NCBI GenBank assembly: GCA_019973155.2
Contig: BPQB01000063.1
Coordinates: 124,001 to 188,000 of the forward strand
Length of the DNA stretch: 64,000 nt
Source of the DNA: Phanerochaete sordida
Taxonomy: Eukaryota > Basidiomycota > Agaricomycetes > Polyporales > Phanerochaetaceae
Direction of reading: 5' to 3'
Part shown: positions 12,541 to 22,969 of the stretch, one piece after another
Numbering within the stretch: position 1 is the stretch's first letter
Layout: every line of letters begins with the position of its first letter
The notes under the pieces: generated by a model
What the model saw: the letters and a program-made list of their open reading frames with translations, nothing else
What the model was told of the DNA's origin: nothing
The model's database searches: none
Translations under genes and position numbers: made by a program

Positions 12541-13893
12541 TTATGCTTTCGAAGTCGAACATGCAACTTCGACCGTCGTGACGCTCGCGACAGACGCAGG
12601 GAGGAGTTCTTCAGCGAGCTCCTGCACGATTCGCCTGCAGCGCGGGATATCTCGCAGGAGTCTGCCCTGTCCATCGAGCATTGGCTTCAGCTCGATCTTG
12701 ACCCTGAACTGTTTGAGCGCGCGGCACTTGTGGAGATGCGTGCGCAAGAGCGACCAGTCTTGACCCTGCAGTGACTTCGTCAGGAAGTTGAACGGCATGT
12801 CGCCGAGGGTCGCGCCCGACTGCCAGAATGTCCAGAATGGGTCCTCGTAGACCTGGAGCGTGAGCCCGACGGCGTCCATGGCAGGACCCGCGACCGCGCC
12901 GAGGTCGCGCATCATGTCTGGCCATTCCGAAAGCCCGCCTTGCTCGATGTGGAGCGAGCCGACGAGGGTCAGGGAGCGGAGCTCGGCGAACCTCTCAATA
13001 TCGGGCGTGGCGCGGACGACGTGGTATTCGAGCGTCTCCAGAGCGGACGGGAGTGCAGCGACGAAGGAGGATGCGGACCGGTCGCCGAGGGGGCTGGAGA
13101 GCGTGAGGCTGCGAAGGGAGGCAGGGTCGGTTCTCTGGAGGAGAATGGTCATGATGCTCTCCGTGCTGTCTGCGTCTTCACAGATGACCTCGAGTGCGGC
13201 GACACGTGTACGACGGAGAAGAGGGGTACCGCCCGTAAGAAGCGGCCTGCACTCTTGGCCATCGATGGAGAGCCTTCGCAGGCGGCTGAAGACGGAGAGT
13301 GCCTCGAGTGCTCGATACAAGGGTACGTAGCCATGGTCATGACGGGGTACAATCCTGACCTCGCCGACCTCGCGAGCTGCAAAGATATCGCCGATATGAG
13401 ATCCCTCCCGCTCCAACAGACAGTTGGTCAGTTCGACAGTGCGAAGATGGCTGAGACAGTCAAGTATCGCCAGCAAAGTCGAGCGAGAGATGGCCTCGTC
13501 TGTGAAGCGGGTGGAACCGTCGATATGGTGGACGGAGCGAGAGCTGTTGAGCTTGAGGCACTGAACGGCGGCTGCGATACGGGGTGTCGTGGATAGAAGG
13601 GAGAGACAGCGGTCGAAGCCGGCCTGTGCCTCCCCACAGTGGCAGAACTTTCTCATCGGCGACGTGCGGGGAATTCTCGCGTACCACATGTGGTGGCACG
13701 GGGGCCAGGAGAGGGTGGAGAACAGATGAAATGTGCTGGCAGGGAGCCACTCTCTGCAGATGAGCGTACACTGGCGCAGTGCGGCCTTGTCGTCGTGCAG
13801 GTGGTCGATGACAGAGTCAAAGAGCTCTGGAGGAAAGACAGGCTGAGTCGCCGACGACAAGGGCTCCTTGGTGTCCTGTTCTGGAGACGACAT
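12541..13893 (-). CDS. F-box protein with leucine-rich C-terminal region
   Basis: A single exon of 450 residues from ATG 13893 to TAA 12541. The F-box is at about residues 18-65: PPELFDSVIDHLHDDKAALR, then CTLICREWLPASTFHLFSTL. The rest has the irregular leucine-rich segments typical of Agaricomycete F-box proteins (FSRLRRLSIDGQE, LRSLTLSSPLG, FAELRSLTLVGSL) and should form the substrate-binding arc. The product is a putative adaptor of an SCF ubiquitin ligase, binding Skp1 through the F-box. It resembles the F-box gene at 23873-25358 in the F-box region and length, so both belong to the lineage-expanded family. Intron-less, unlike most neighbours. Confidence 0.82.
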   Translation of the reverse strand: MSSPEQDTKEPLSSATQPVFPPELFDSVIDHLHDDKAALRQCTLICREWLPASTFHLFSTLSWPPCHHMWYARIPRTSPMRKFCHCGEAQAGFDRCLSLLSTTPRIAAAVQCLKLNSSRSVHHIDGSTRFTDEAISRSTLLAILDCLSHLRTVELTNCLLEREGSHIGDIFAAREVGEVRIVPRHDHGYVPLYRALEALSVFSRLRRLSIDGQECRPLLTGGTPLLRRTRVAALEVICEDADSTESIMTILLQRTDPASLRSLTLSSPLGDRSASSFVAALPSALETLEYHVVRATPDIERFAELRSLTLVGSLHIEQGGLSEWPDMMRDLGAVAGPAMDAVGLTLQVYEDPFWTFWQSGATLGDMPFNFLTKSLQGQDWSLLRTHLHKCRALKQFRVKIELKPMLDGQGRLLRDIPRCRRIVQELAEELLPASVASVTTVEVACSTSKA

Positions 13894-14559
13894 TGGTACC
13901 GATTGTATGGAGACGCGTCTGTGGGAAGGCTGTATCCAGCACCCAGGATCCTCGAAGCTGTCCGTAGGTGGTCTATGGTGCGTTGTGGAACTAACGTAGA
14001 ACGCGAAATGGTCAGTTCAAGCGGGTTTTGAGACGAAAATCGCACCCACCCTGGAGCCGTTGGTGGTCGGAGGATGAGCTGCTGCAGGGCGGTAGTGACG
14101 TCCCGGAGTCACCCCTATGCAGATGACATAGACCTTGGGGTTAAGGTTGCCAAGTGCGGGTAGAATTCACAGCATTTTGGACATGGGAATCCCATACTGC
14201 TGGCCCAGCCTTCGTGTCTTCGGCCTGTGATGAGGCGCATGGTGGTGGATATTCTCTGCAGCAGCGCTCGTGATGGCGAAGAGCAAGCAGCGCAGTCCCC
14301 CATGTGGCGCTGTCAGGCTACGAACTCTGCAAAGCTGTGACTAAACCTGGAGGGAGATTCCTTGCGGTCTGGAGTCAGACCTGGAATTATTCTCTGCGAC
14401 CCCGAATGTTAGAAGAACAAATTATGCGTGCCTCATGCTGGACCTGGGCAAGGAAGATATTGTCGGAAAGAGTTCATGTTCAAGCAAGGAATGAAACGCG
14501 TGGAAAGTCAGCATTGACCGTATGGGAGCTGTGGTGTAGACCCAAACGGAGATAAGTAC
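13894..14559. other. intergenic, nothing supported
   Basis: 666 bp upstream of the F-box gene (-) and upstream of the tRNA (+). No convincing coding frame. The A-box promoter elements of the tRNA lie inside the tRNA itself. Confidence 0.5.
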
Positions 14560-14653
14560 GTCACTTTGCCGGAGTGGTTAACGGGATCGCCTGCTATTCG
14601 TAGCTGTCAGCGGTTGTGCTTTGCACGCGAGTGTTCGAATCGCTCAGGTGACG
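14560..14653 (+). tRNA. tRNA-Ser (anticodon GCU) with a 12-nt intron
   Basis: A full type II cloverleaf can be folded. Acceptor GTCACTT pairs with AGGTGAC (14560-14566 with 14646-14652). The D arm is CCG/CGG with loop GAGTGGTTAA. The anticodon stem ATCGC pairs with GCGGT. The long variable arm is GTGC-TTT-GCAC, and the T arm is GAGTG-TTCGAAT-CGCTC. Discriminator G at 14653 fits serine (leucine tRNAs use A). The loop reads CT-GCT-A, so the anticodon GCT is at 14593-14595. Twelve bases, 14597-14608, interrupt the loop after position 37, the standard place for a nuclear tRNA intron. Mature length would be 82 nt. The gene is followed by a T run that serves as Pol III terminator. Confidence 0.93.
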
Positions 14654-14654
14654 A

Positions 14655-14660
14655 TTTTTT
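14655..14660 (+). terminator. RNA polymerase III terminator of tRNA-Ser
   Basis: A run of six T begins two bases after the tRNA 3' end, the usual position for Pol III termination. Confidence 0.8.
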
Positions 14661-14889
14661 GCCCGGTCTTCGACTGTATTCGCCATGTTTGTGTACGCGT
14701 TCAGTTTTTTACACTGTACAGTGTAGACGCAATGGCAGCAATGCACACTGCACACCATGGTGATTTGTGTTTGGCAGCCATACAGTGGCAGGGACGAATT
14801 ACACAGCACAATCGGAGAAAGGATGAAGTTCGAATGAACATGGGTATACTGTACGATGCACGAAGAGAATCCGACTACAACCCCGAGAT

Positions 14890-16625
14890 CTATTGCTGAC
14901 TGGCCACATTCATCGCTTCCACCTTTCGTACGACGTCATCGACGCGGCGCTCGACCTCGACGACATTGCCCTTCACGACGCCCTCATTCTCCTTGAGGCT
15001 GCCCTCGACGCTCTGCACCGCGCCCTCGAGCTCCTCGAGCGCGCGGCGCACGCGCTTCTGCTCCTCCTCGAGCGCCTCGAGCGTGCTCTGGAACGCCGCC
15101 GCGTTCGTGTGCAGCGTCGACAGCGTGCGCAGGCGTGTCAGGATGTGCGGGATGTGCGGCAGGAGCGGCGAGAGCCGGTTCAGGATCGGCGCGAGCGCGT
15201 CCGTGTGCGGGTGCGGGCTCGGCACGGGCGGGCCCTGGCTTGTCACGGGCGAGCCGGGGTGGATGCCAGAGAGCGAGCCCGTCAAGGCGTGGCCGTGGCC
15301 CAGGTGGCTTCCGGTGCCTCGACGCTGGGATCCCCCCATGCCACCCTGGGCGCCGTGCTGGTTCGCCGCGGATAGCCTGTCCAGGTCAGAGAGTAAGAGT
15401 TTGAGGCGACGCGAAATGTTGTCAATGTGTCGTGGTTGTGATAGAAGCGTGAGTTGTGTGTTAAGGCGAGTCAGAAGAGGAAGTAGCGGAGGAGGGAGTG
15501 GTGTAGTCTGTACAACATCGTTGAGCACAACACAAATTGTATAAGGGACAGAGACTCACCTCATCAACGGTAGCACTGGATGCTCCCACTGCACGTTCCA
15601 GCTCTCCGAGGCGACGGTCCATCTCAGCAATGTCCCTCACTTCTAGTTTCAACGGAACGCCCTCCTCCTTCTTCTCCTCGTCTTTCGGCGGCTCTTCATC
15701 CTGCTCCGTGACTGCCTCCCTCGAAGTTGCGCGTTCGCCAACGCCTTGGAGCACCGCGCTCACAAGCTTCTCTCGCCCGTTCCTCCCGTCCTTCAGCTTC
15801 CCGATCTTCTCGAGCCTCGCCTTGACATCGACGACCTCCTTGATAAGCTCACCTGCCTCTACGTGCGCACGCTCGCTCTTCCTTGGCTTGCCGCCATCGG
15901 GCTTGGGCGTATCCTCGACCTCAGCTGCGATGTCGACCGGCTCGTCGTCGTCATCATCTACGACAGATTCGCTCTCTTCCTTCTGTGCCTCGCCGAGTTC
16001 TGCTTCAAGCGCGGCAAGCTCAGCCTTGAGGCTGGTCAGGCGCTGCGTGAGTGTAGATGCAGGTGAGCGTTGGTGGTGGTGATGCAGTTGGTGGTGCTGG
16101 GGCGGGAGTGTATGATGGACCTCGGGCGAGCTGCGTCCCGACGACGACGTTGGCGACGGCGGGTATGTGTACTGAATGCGCGGGCGGTGACGACCTGCGC
16201 ATAGGGACAGTAAGCAAGACGAGCACGACGTGCGCAGGGCGTCCACGACTCACGCTTCTCTGCCTTCCTGAACTTCTTGCCTGCTTCGCTTGGGTCCATT
16301 AGGCTGCTGGAGTCAAGCTCTTCCGGCTTGGCATGCAGATCCTTGCCTCTCGAATGTCTTGAAGGGACACCAGACTCCTCATCTGACGACTCTTGCTTCT
16401 GTCGCGTCAAGTCGTTTAGATGAGCATGTCGTACTTCATGATGCACTCACAGTCTCATGAGTGGGAAACACGTCTTCCGTCTCATACACATCGGGTGCGG
16501 TATCCTAGATGCAGCAAAACATGAGAGGCAAAGTTAGTATACAGGGCGATCCACGCACATATACGCGTAGAGCAAGCGTACTACTCAACTATGTCCGGCA
16601 GGCTGGCATACTTCGTAGCGTTCAT
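14890..16625 (-). CDS. Dynactin subunit 2 (dynamitin)
   Basis: Exons (minus) 16625-16590, 16504-16451, 16398-16254, 16194-15560 and 15507-14890 give 495 residues. The N-terminus MNATKYASLPDI then DTAPDVYETEDVF is the dynamitin signature (KYANLPxI...PDVYET). The middle is acidic. A conserved stretch, TLTQRLTSLKAELAALEAEL, and long heptad-rich C-terminal segments (LEALEEEQKRVRRALEELEG) indicate coiled coils. Dynamitin forms the shoulder of dynactin, the cofactor of cytoplasmic dynein, and so acts in nuclear and vesicle transport along microtubules. Length is close to that of fungal homologues. Donor GTTGAG of intron 1 (85 nt) is weak, but it is the only site that keeps the conserved N-terminus in frame. 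Confidence 0.9.
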
Positions 16626-17051
16626 TTCTGTCTCGTCCTGCGAGTACCTTCAATGCAGTCTCTTCTTGTTACCAAAACGTTGAAGAGATAGGAAGGGAGT
16701 GTCTAGTATAAGGACAGCGGACGGAGGATGAGATGAATGCGCGAGACACGCGCATACCGACGCGCCTGGCGTACGTTCCCACGCTTTGCTTCCGTGCCTC
16801 TTACTTACCGCTCCTTAGTTACATTTCTTATCCCCTTCACAGCAGTCCTTGTTGACCTTCTACCAACGCTTACTATGCCCTTCCTTCTCAAACCACGACG
16901 AGGACCAAGGAGTCAGGCGGGAGCCAATGATCTATCCCTGGAAACATGGGGCTCGTCTGTCAGGTTTTAGTAACACAGGAATGAAGGTGTAGTTCATAAA
17001 GTCATTAATTATACGTGAAGAGAGCATAACAAAAGCATAAGGTCGTAGAAA
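16626..17051. other. intergenic, promoter side of dynamitin
   Basis: 426 bp between dynamitin (-) and the stop of the hydratase gene (-). A pyrimidine-rich tract lies near 16790-16890. Short plus-strand frames here have no support. Confidence 0.5.
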
Positions 17052-18157
17052 TCATAGCTTGGCCATAGACATAGGCCCCCAATTGCGGCTCTGATTCAGC
17101 ATCTGCTTCGTCGCCTGTATCTGCTCCAGGCCAGTCGTCCCAGGGGCGTTCTGGCTGGCGGACGTGGCCAGGGAGACGACCTGAGCGGCGATGCCGAGCG
17201 CGCTGGAGAGCACAAAATCATGCGGGACAACGCGGTTGACGCTATGAGACGCAGTGAGCTCATGCAATGTGGCGCAAGGATGCTCAAACGTACAAGCCAA
17301 AGCGAGCATGAGCCTCCTTGGCGGAAAGAGTTCGTCCCATGAGGTACGCCTCGGACGCACGCTATTATAGTCCCGGATATCAGAACAAATCATGACATGT
17401 CGCAGCTGTTGGACTTGCCTGATGACCTGCGATCCTGGATATCCTCGGAACAGCTAACAAATGATGCAGTAAGTCTCTGGGACGATTATGCACGTGAGCT
17501 GCTTCATGAAGGTACCAACCTCCATGAATTGCGACAAGGCCGTTCTTCGTCTCAGGGAACCCGAACTTGGCCTTGTCGCTGGCGATGACGATGTCGCAGT
17601 TGAGCACAATTTCGAGCCCGCCGCCGAACGCCATGCCGTTCACGGCGGCGATGACGGGCTTCGTGGACTTCGGTCGACGCGAAAGATACCCGAATCCCTC
17701 GGACGTGGGCCCATAGAAGACTGCCGGGGGGATTGGCTCGGAGGGGTGGTCCCGCAGCTGTGTGAGGGCTCTGAGGCCGGAACGCATGCAGGTGAGGGCC
17801 CAGATAGGGGTCCGAAATGATCGCAATGCGCCACGTACGGTTTGAGATCCCCTCCAGCGCAAAATGCGCCACCCTCGCCCGTGAGGACCATCGTCCTTCC
17901 GTTGCCGTGTCAGCCAGCGCAGCAGGGGGAGGGGGGAAGTGTTCTCACCAGACGTCCTTGTCCTGCTCCGCCCACTCGAGCACCTGCCGCATCTCGTCCT
18001 CCATCTGCTCGTTGAACACATTCAACGCCTTCGGGCGCGCCATGGCGACGAGCAGCACATGCTCCGTGGGCACCGAGAGCCGCACCGTCGTGAGCTTCGC
18101 GAGCGGCGCCGGGATCTGCGCGATGGGCCCCACATCCTGGATGTTGAGGGAGGCCAT
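17052..18157 (-). CDS. Enoyl-CoA hydratase/isomerase family protein, peroxisomal
   Basis: Exons (minus) 18157-17949, 17895-17839, 17770-17520, 17453-17419, 17361-17294 and 17241-17052 give 269 residues, normal for the crotonase fold. Motifs: the acyl-CoA pocket [11 protein letters not shown], the oxyanion-hole region [20 protein letters not shown] with [10 protein letters not shown] following, then [30 protein letters not shown]. The C-terminus is MAKL; the final AKL is a type 1 peroxisomal targeting signal, so the enzyme probably works in peroxisomal beta-oxidation. The intron 17418-17362 uses a GC donor (GCAAGT). A GT donor three codons upstream would break the conserved [13 protein letters not shown] junction. 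Hydratase versus isomerase specificity cannot be decided here. Confidence 0.9.
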
Positions 18158-18683
18158 AGTGTCGCCGACGGAGAGACGTGCAGCCCGCCATCACCGGCCT
18201 GCGCTCGCCCTCGAGGCCCCCGGGCTGAAATAAAAGTCCGCGAAGTGAGCCCAGATACACCTGCCGGCGGGACGTAATCTTTGTGCATGATGCCCGTCGC
18301 AAGCGAACCTGCTGCACCTTTTCCGGCTCGCCGCGTATTGCCGGAGGTTCGCTCTCGGCCTCGCCAGCGTTCCTGAACGTTGAACCTTGACGTGCCCTAG
18401 TGCCCTAGTAAGCCTCCCCTTGCGCTCTCGTACTTCGCTGGCACTGACAGCATACGCCTGCTTGGGCGTATATATGATCTTCCCATCTTGTACATATACA
18501 CCAATTGATAAATATTGGACAGGTCTATCTATCCTATTCATCACTTTTTCTCGTGCTTTTTCAATCTCGAGTAAACGGAGCAGCAGGAGACAGATAGTGC
18601 TCAAGTGCTACTAAAGATTGCATGAGGTAGAGCGGGTCAGAGCCACACAGAGAATATCGAGGACATATATGTGCAAGCTGATT
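18158..18683. other. intergenic, nothing supported
   Basis: 526 bp between the hydratase start (-) and the stop of the transcription factor (-). It becomes AT-rich toward 18480-18620. No coding frame is supported. Confidence 0.5.
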
Positions 18684-21607
18684 CTATGTCTCGCCAGCAA
18701 AGAACCCACGCAGCCCGCCGGGGCCCTCTGAATCGTCCGATACTGCACCGAAGTCCTCGGTTTCTGAGTACAGATCCTTGTTTTGCGACCTGCGGCGGAT
18801 CTTGTGCAGCTCGTCCCAGAAGAGCGTTGGACCCTGCTCGCCCTTGCGGAGGAACTGGCGGATGTGGCGGAGCCACTCCTTGATGAGGCGGAACTTGGCC
18901 TCGCCGAGGGCCTCGCCGGCGGCGTGCGCGGCGGTTGTGAAAGGCGGGAGGCTCTCCTGGTACGCGAGCAGCGCGACCTGGGCGATCCAGTAGAACGGGA
19001 GCGCGTCGAACAGGAAGCGCGGCTCCTCCGCGTCCGAGTAGTGCGGCGTGTCCGGCGACGCGACCCAGCTCTGCAGCCACTTGTGCAGCATGTACTGCAC
19101 CGAGAGGCTCTCGGGCGTCGGCTCGCTCTCCTCGGCGCCGCCCGTGCTCGGACGCTCGATGCAGTCCTCGAAGAGCTTCCGCAGGATCGCGTGCGAGAGC
19201 ACGAAGTGCGCGAACGGCGTCAGGAGCAGTGGTGGGCTCGTATCGTCGTTGCTCGTGTCTGCGAACAGCATAAGGGCGTCTTGCAGCCCGTGCGGACGGA
19301 ACCGCTGCTCCTGCGTGCCGTACTCGGACGACAGCTGCAGCAGGGCGTACCATTCGCTGGGAGAATTTGCTCGCCAGAGCCCGTCTTCGCAGGGCAGTGG
19401 CACCGTCATTTCGTCTCGGAAGAAGTATGGGCGTTGAGTGAAGTAGATGCAATGGCATGTATCGTGGAGGTAGGTGAGGAGGAGCGCTCTGGTGGAGGGA
19501 TAATCGATGAGCTCTCAAGTTCAGCAGAATGGAGTTCAGGATCCTTACCGTTTGGTGGTCTCGTGGAATGCCCATTCCCTCCAAGCCATGTCTATATTCG
19601 TCCTCTCAGTAATCGCAGACGGCTGCCAACTTGTGACCTTCTGGACCAATTCAGATTGTCGTATCATCTGCGCAGATAGCGTCAGCGCCACTTCCGAACC
19701 CGAAGGCGACAGTTCACATACGGAGACAAGCATGGGATGATAGAAGTTCGACTGCGTCCTTTGGTCTGGTCGCTGATGGAAGAGGCCGATGGTCTGCAGG
19801 AGAACAACAGCAAGGACCAGATGCATCTGTTCCGCCGTCGACGACGACTTCTTGGCCTATTTCATTGATGAGATACCAGTCAATGAGACGTGGGTGGAGA
19901 TTGGACTTACGAATTCCTGCATGAGCTGTTCGCGCGCGCTCTTGAGCGTGTGATCGATGAACTGGGAAGCGGCGGCAGTCTTGACATAGAGAGCTCCGCA
20001 TGCCTGCATCGCGGAGAGCAGAATCCGCGGCTTCCCTTCAATCGTGAATGTGGCGATGTGCATGACAGGCATCTGGTACAGGAACATCTGGTAGAACAGG
20101 TGCACTGGCGCGAAGGGTGAGTCAAAATTGACGCAGTTCAAGAGAGATCGGGACGTACTGTACTGCTGGAGCTCCGAGGGATATGGAGCTGCAGCATTGG
20201 CAGGTGGACCTGCGAGCGGGGGCTGCACCTGAGGCTGAGCGAGATGTTGGGGATTGGGCTGCTGCATGTCCATCGCGAACGGTGGAAAGGAAGCCGGCCC
20301 TGGAACAGTGCACAGCTGATTGAGGAACTCTTTGTCGAGCTCAGGTATGACCGAGCCCATGAACGGCTGCGACTCAGGCCGAGGTTTTGTGGCGAACGGG
20401 AACTGGCTGCTATTGTCGACGTCGAATGGAGACGCGAACATATCTGTGGGCGACGAGAACTGTTGAGTGTTCTGCTTGGGATCCTCCGCGAGGTAGTCGT
20501 GGAAAAACCTGTCGAAGAGCTCGGCGGAGAAGAGCGCATTAAGTTCGTTCTTGACTTTGTTGGCGTCCTGTGCGAAGGAGGTGCCGCCGATTGAGTAATA
20601 AGACGACGAGACGCCATTCGTGCTCTCGAAATAGCCGCTCAGCGTGGGCGCGTGTGACGTGGAGGCATACGAGGAGCTCGCATAGGACGATGGATAGTCC
20701 TGATTGAAGTCGCGGACGCCCTGCCATGTGCTCGAGGAAGAGATCTTGGACAAATCCGCAGGAAGAGAGCCCAGAAAGGCGGGCGCTGCAGGGACGGCGA
20801 ACTCTGCCGCGGGAAAGGAGTCTAGGAAAGTGCCGTGCTGAACTTCCGGCACTGCGAATGGGGGAGGTGGTGTCAGCTCGTATTTCGGCCTGAAGGAGTC
20901 GTCGTCAAGATGGCCCTGCGCAGAGCTCTCGGGGCTGTTGGACGACATCGGGTTGGGAGACGACGAGGGGTCTTTCTCGGACTTGACAGACGGCCTGCGC
21001 AGGTATGTGCACTCACATCCGCGCGCCTTGCATCTGCTGCATGGCTGCTGTAAGTCACATTTTGTCTTGCCGTCCGCACACGCCTGACACGACTTGCGGC
21101 GGGAGCGGTTGGCGAGAGTCCTGTAGCACCCGAACAGTGAGCAAGGAGTCCATCTGCGCGCAAACGCCGCACTTACGGATCCCCACAGCTGCGCTTGTGG
21201 CGCGCCAGATAATCACTGCGTGAAAACTCCTTCCCGCATATCTGAAAGTAGAGACCGTCAGAAAGGGCTGATAGCGTTGCATGTGCGGGCCACGCACGTC
21301 ACACTTGTCCCCGCGCGAGTTCGCGTCTGATCAGAACATAAGAAGCGAGCCTCCAAGAATCAAACGTCGGAGATGACATACGTGTTCTCAAATGACGATG
21401 TAAATGCGTCGGGCGCGTGAACCGAGCAGAGCAGAGATGGCACGAGTGGCTCTGCGGAATGATAGGCTTGTTGGGCCAGTGAGAACGCACCCGCGAGACG
21501 GTTTCCGCTTTGTTGAGCTCAACTAGCTCGCCGTCGATCGTTTCGGCCATGGGCGCGGCTTTGACGCTGCGGCTCGGACCAGGGGCCTTGCTTTTGTTAG
21601 AAAACAT
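18684..21607 (-). CDS. Transcription factor with C2H2 fingers, Zn2Cys6 cluster and fungal TF domain
   Basis: Exons (minus) 21607-21382, 21326-21298, 21241-21177, 21120-19911, 19856-19722, 19667-19549 and 19488-18684 give 862 residues. Finger 1 is CHLCSARFTRPTHLHRHLRTH, residues about 55-75, its last His split by an intron. Finger 2 is C2HC type: CDICGKEFSRSDYLARHKRSC is spread over two exons. It is followed by a binuclear cluster, CQACADGKTKCDLQQPCSRC and then KARGCEC, with the C-x2-C-x6-C-x5-C-x2-C-x6-C spacing. After a Ser/Pro/Gln-rich linker comes a fungal-specific transcription factor domain (LFYQMFLYQMPVMHIATF, SAMQACGALYVKTA, ACKR-like W-E-W block, MAWREWAFHETTKR, YFTQRPYFFRDEM). So it is a nuclear DNA-binding regulator. 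The start is taken at ATG 21605-21607; no better upstream ATG keeps the frame. Two introns (20133 region not called; 19721-19668 called) are multiples of three. Target genes are unknown. Confidence 0.88.
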
Positions 21608-21719
21608 CGGCTGCTCCAGCGAATTGAGTTCGGACAGCCGACAGGCAGAGTCGGAGCGGTTGGACGAAAGGTGGCAATCCTCGTCGGACGGCCCCACGGA
21701 CGAAGCGACTGCAAGACGC

Positions 21720-22969
21720 TAACATCAGTGACTTGAGAGTCGCCACCTGTTGTCCACCCACCTAGAATTCCGTCTTGGCGTCTCAATCGAAACGGAGTGT
21801 TCCATGTGTTGTCATGGACAACTACCAAGTCTGCGGCGCAGCTCTGCGAACAAAATATTGTCACTGGATATTGCACTCGTACACTTGAACGCACTCACCT
21901 CAAAGACATGTCGAGCAAGTGATGCCAACGGCCCCTCGAGCTATGTGTAGACATTCTTAGCAGTGCTAAACGACGGAGCCCAAAATAGGAGCTGACCGAT
22001 GGTGAACACGTAGACTGGATAGTAACATCGCTGTCTATTTGACGAAATGTGAGCCTTGCTCATACAATCTCCGCAATCACCCTTACCGTTTTCTTCCACT
22101 GTCGACCATGCCATGTCGTCGCCGCCGAAGTCCTCAAAATCTGGTCCGTTGCGGTCTTGAGGCTCCGCCGCAGCTTGGAGTTTGATAGGAGCCATGGGGA
22201 ATCGTTTGAACACCCGCAGGCCTCTGACAAACACGCATTGGTTGAACGGAGGGGCTTCTTCGGGAGCATCGATCTGCATCTCTGCTGCACGCTCAGGACC
22301 GCAGTGCCTGTGTACATGTGGGGACTGGCACTTCCAATGGCCCCAGATGGCGGATGCTGAAACACCATGACATGCTGCAACCTCGAAGTCGATACTGAGG
22401 TTTCCGGTGTTCTGCGCGAAGGAAAACATGGAAAAATCAGCGGTCATATCGCAGCCTGTCACTAAGAGTAGCTGATCAACGCTCTTGACAGGATGTCCGT
22501 GCTGCTTCGCGAATCGGAACCATGACTGGTGATGCTTGAGTATATAGTTTTCGAACAATCCCTGTCTCTGTGCGTCATAGCGCTTCGTCTTGTATTTCGT
22601 CAGGAGTAGAGCACCCGAAGATGTGGAAGCTTCGCAGGAGAATGACGCCTTCCCTTTGGCAAAATCCGCATTTCTGAGCGTGTCAGTCTGACTTACTCCA
22701 TATACCGAGGACGTGACTGGTCACATACCCGATAATTTCACCTCGGATCGACGATGCTTCGCTGTAGGTGCTAGAAAGCGGACCTGGCTCTCGCCAGATC
22801 GTATCGATGACAGGCCCGACGGTCAGAGGAACGTAGTCTTCAGGCACGTCCACCCCCAAAAGGCTCGATATCGACGGTATCGGACGCGTGGAACAGTCGC
22901 TGGAAGCCGCCTAGATAGATGTAGCCCACGTCGCCGATACGCACGGGGTCGAAGTGAGGGGCCGGGTCC
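21720..22969 (-). pseudogene. Frameshifted member of an Agaricomycete-specific family of unknown function
   Basis: The deduced peptide DPVRIGDVGYIYLGGFQRLF...PLTVGPVIDTIW...LLLVTGCDMTADF...NQCVFVRGLRVF has the layout of a large Agaricomycete family that I know only as hypothetical proteins. The two N-terminal parts, separated at 22853-22857, are in different frames. A run of five G (minus strand) should be four for IEPFG-VDVPEDYVPL to be continuous. Downstream splicing is normal (introns 22728-22674 and from 22086). The C-terminal exons (ARHVFE, SCAADLVVVHDNTW) can be joined, but the last frame runs into the coding exon of the next gene. No 5' exon with ATG could be tied in. Either a young pseudogene or a base-call error. 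Confidence 0.65.

Noticed and set aside
20125..20190. Extra 54-nt intron in the transcription factor (GTACGT...GCCAG)
   Set aside because: Sites are acceptable, but the enclosed peptide fits the domain and removal changes little; left as exon, noted as possible.
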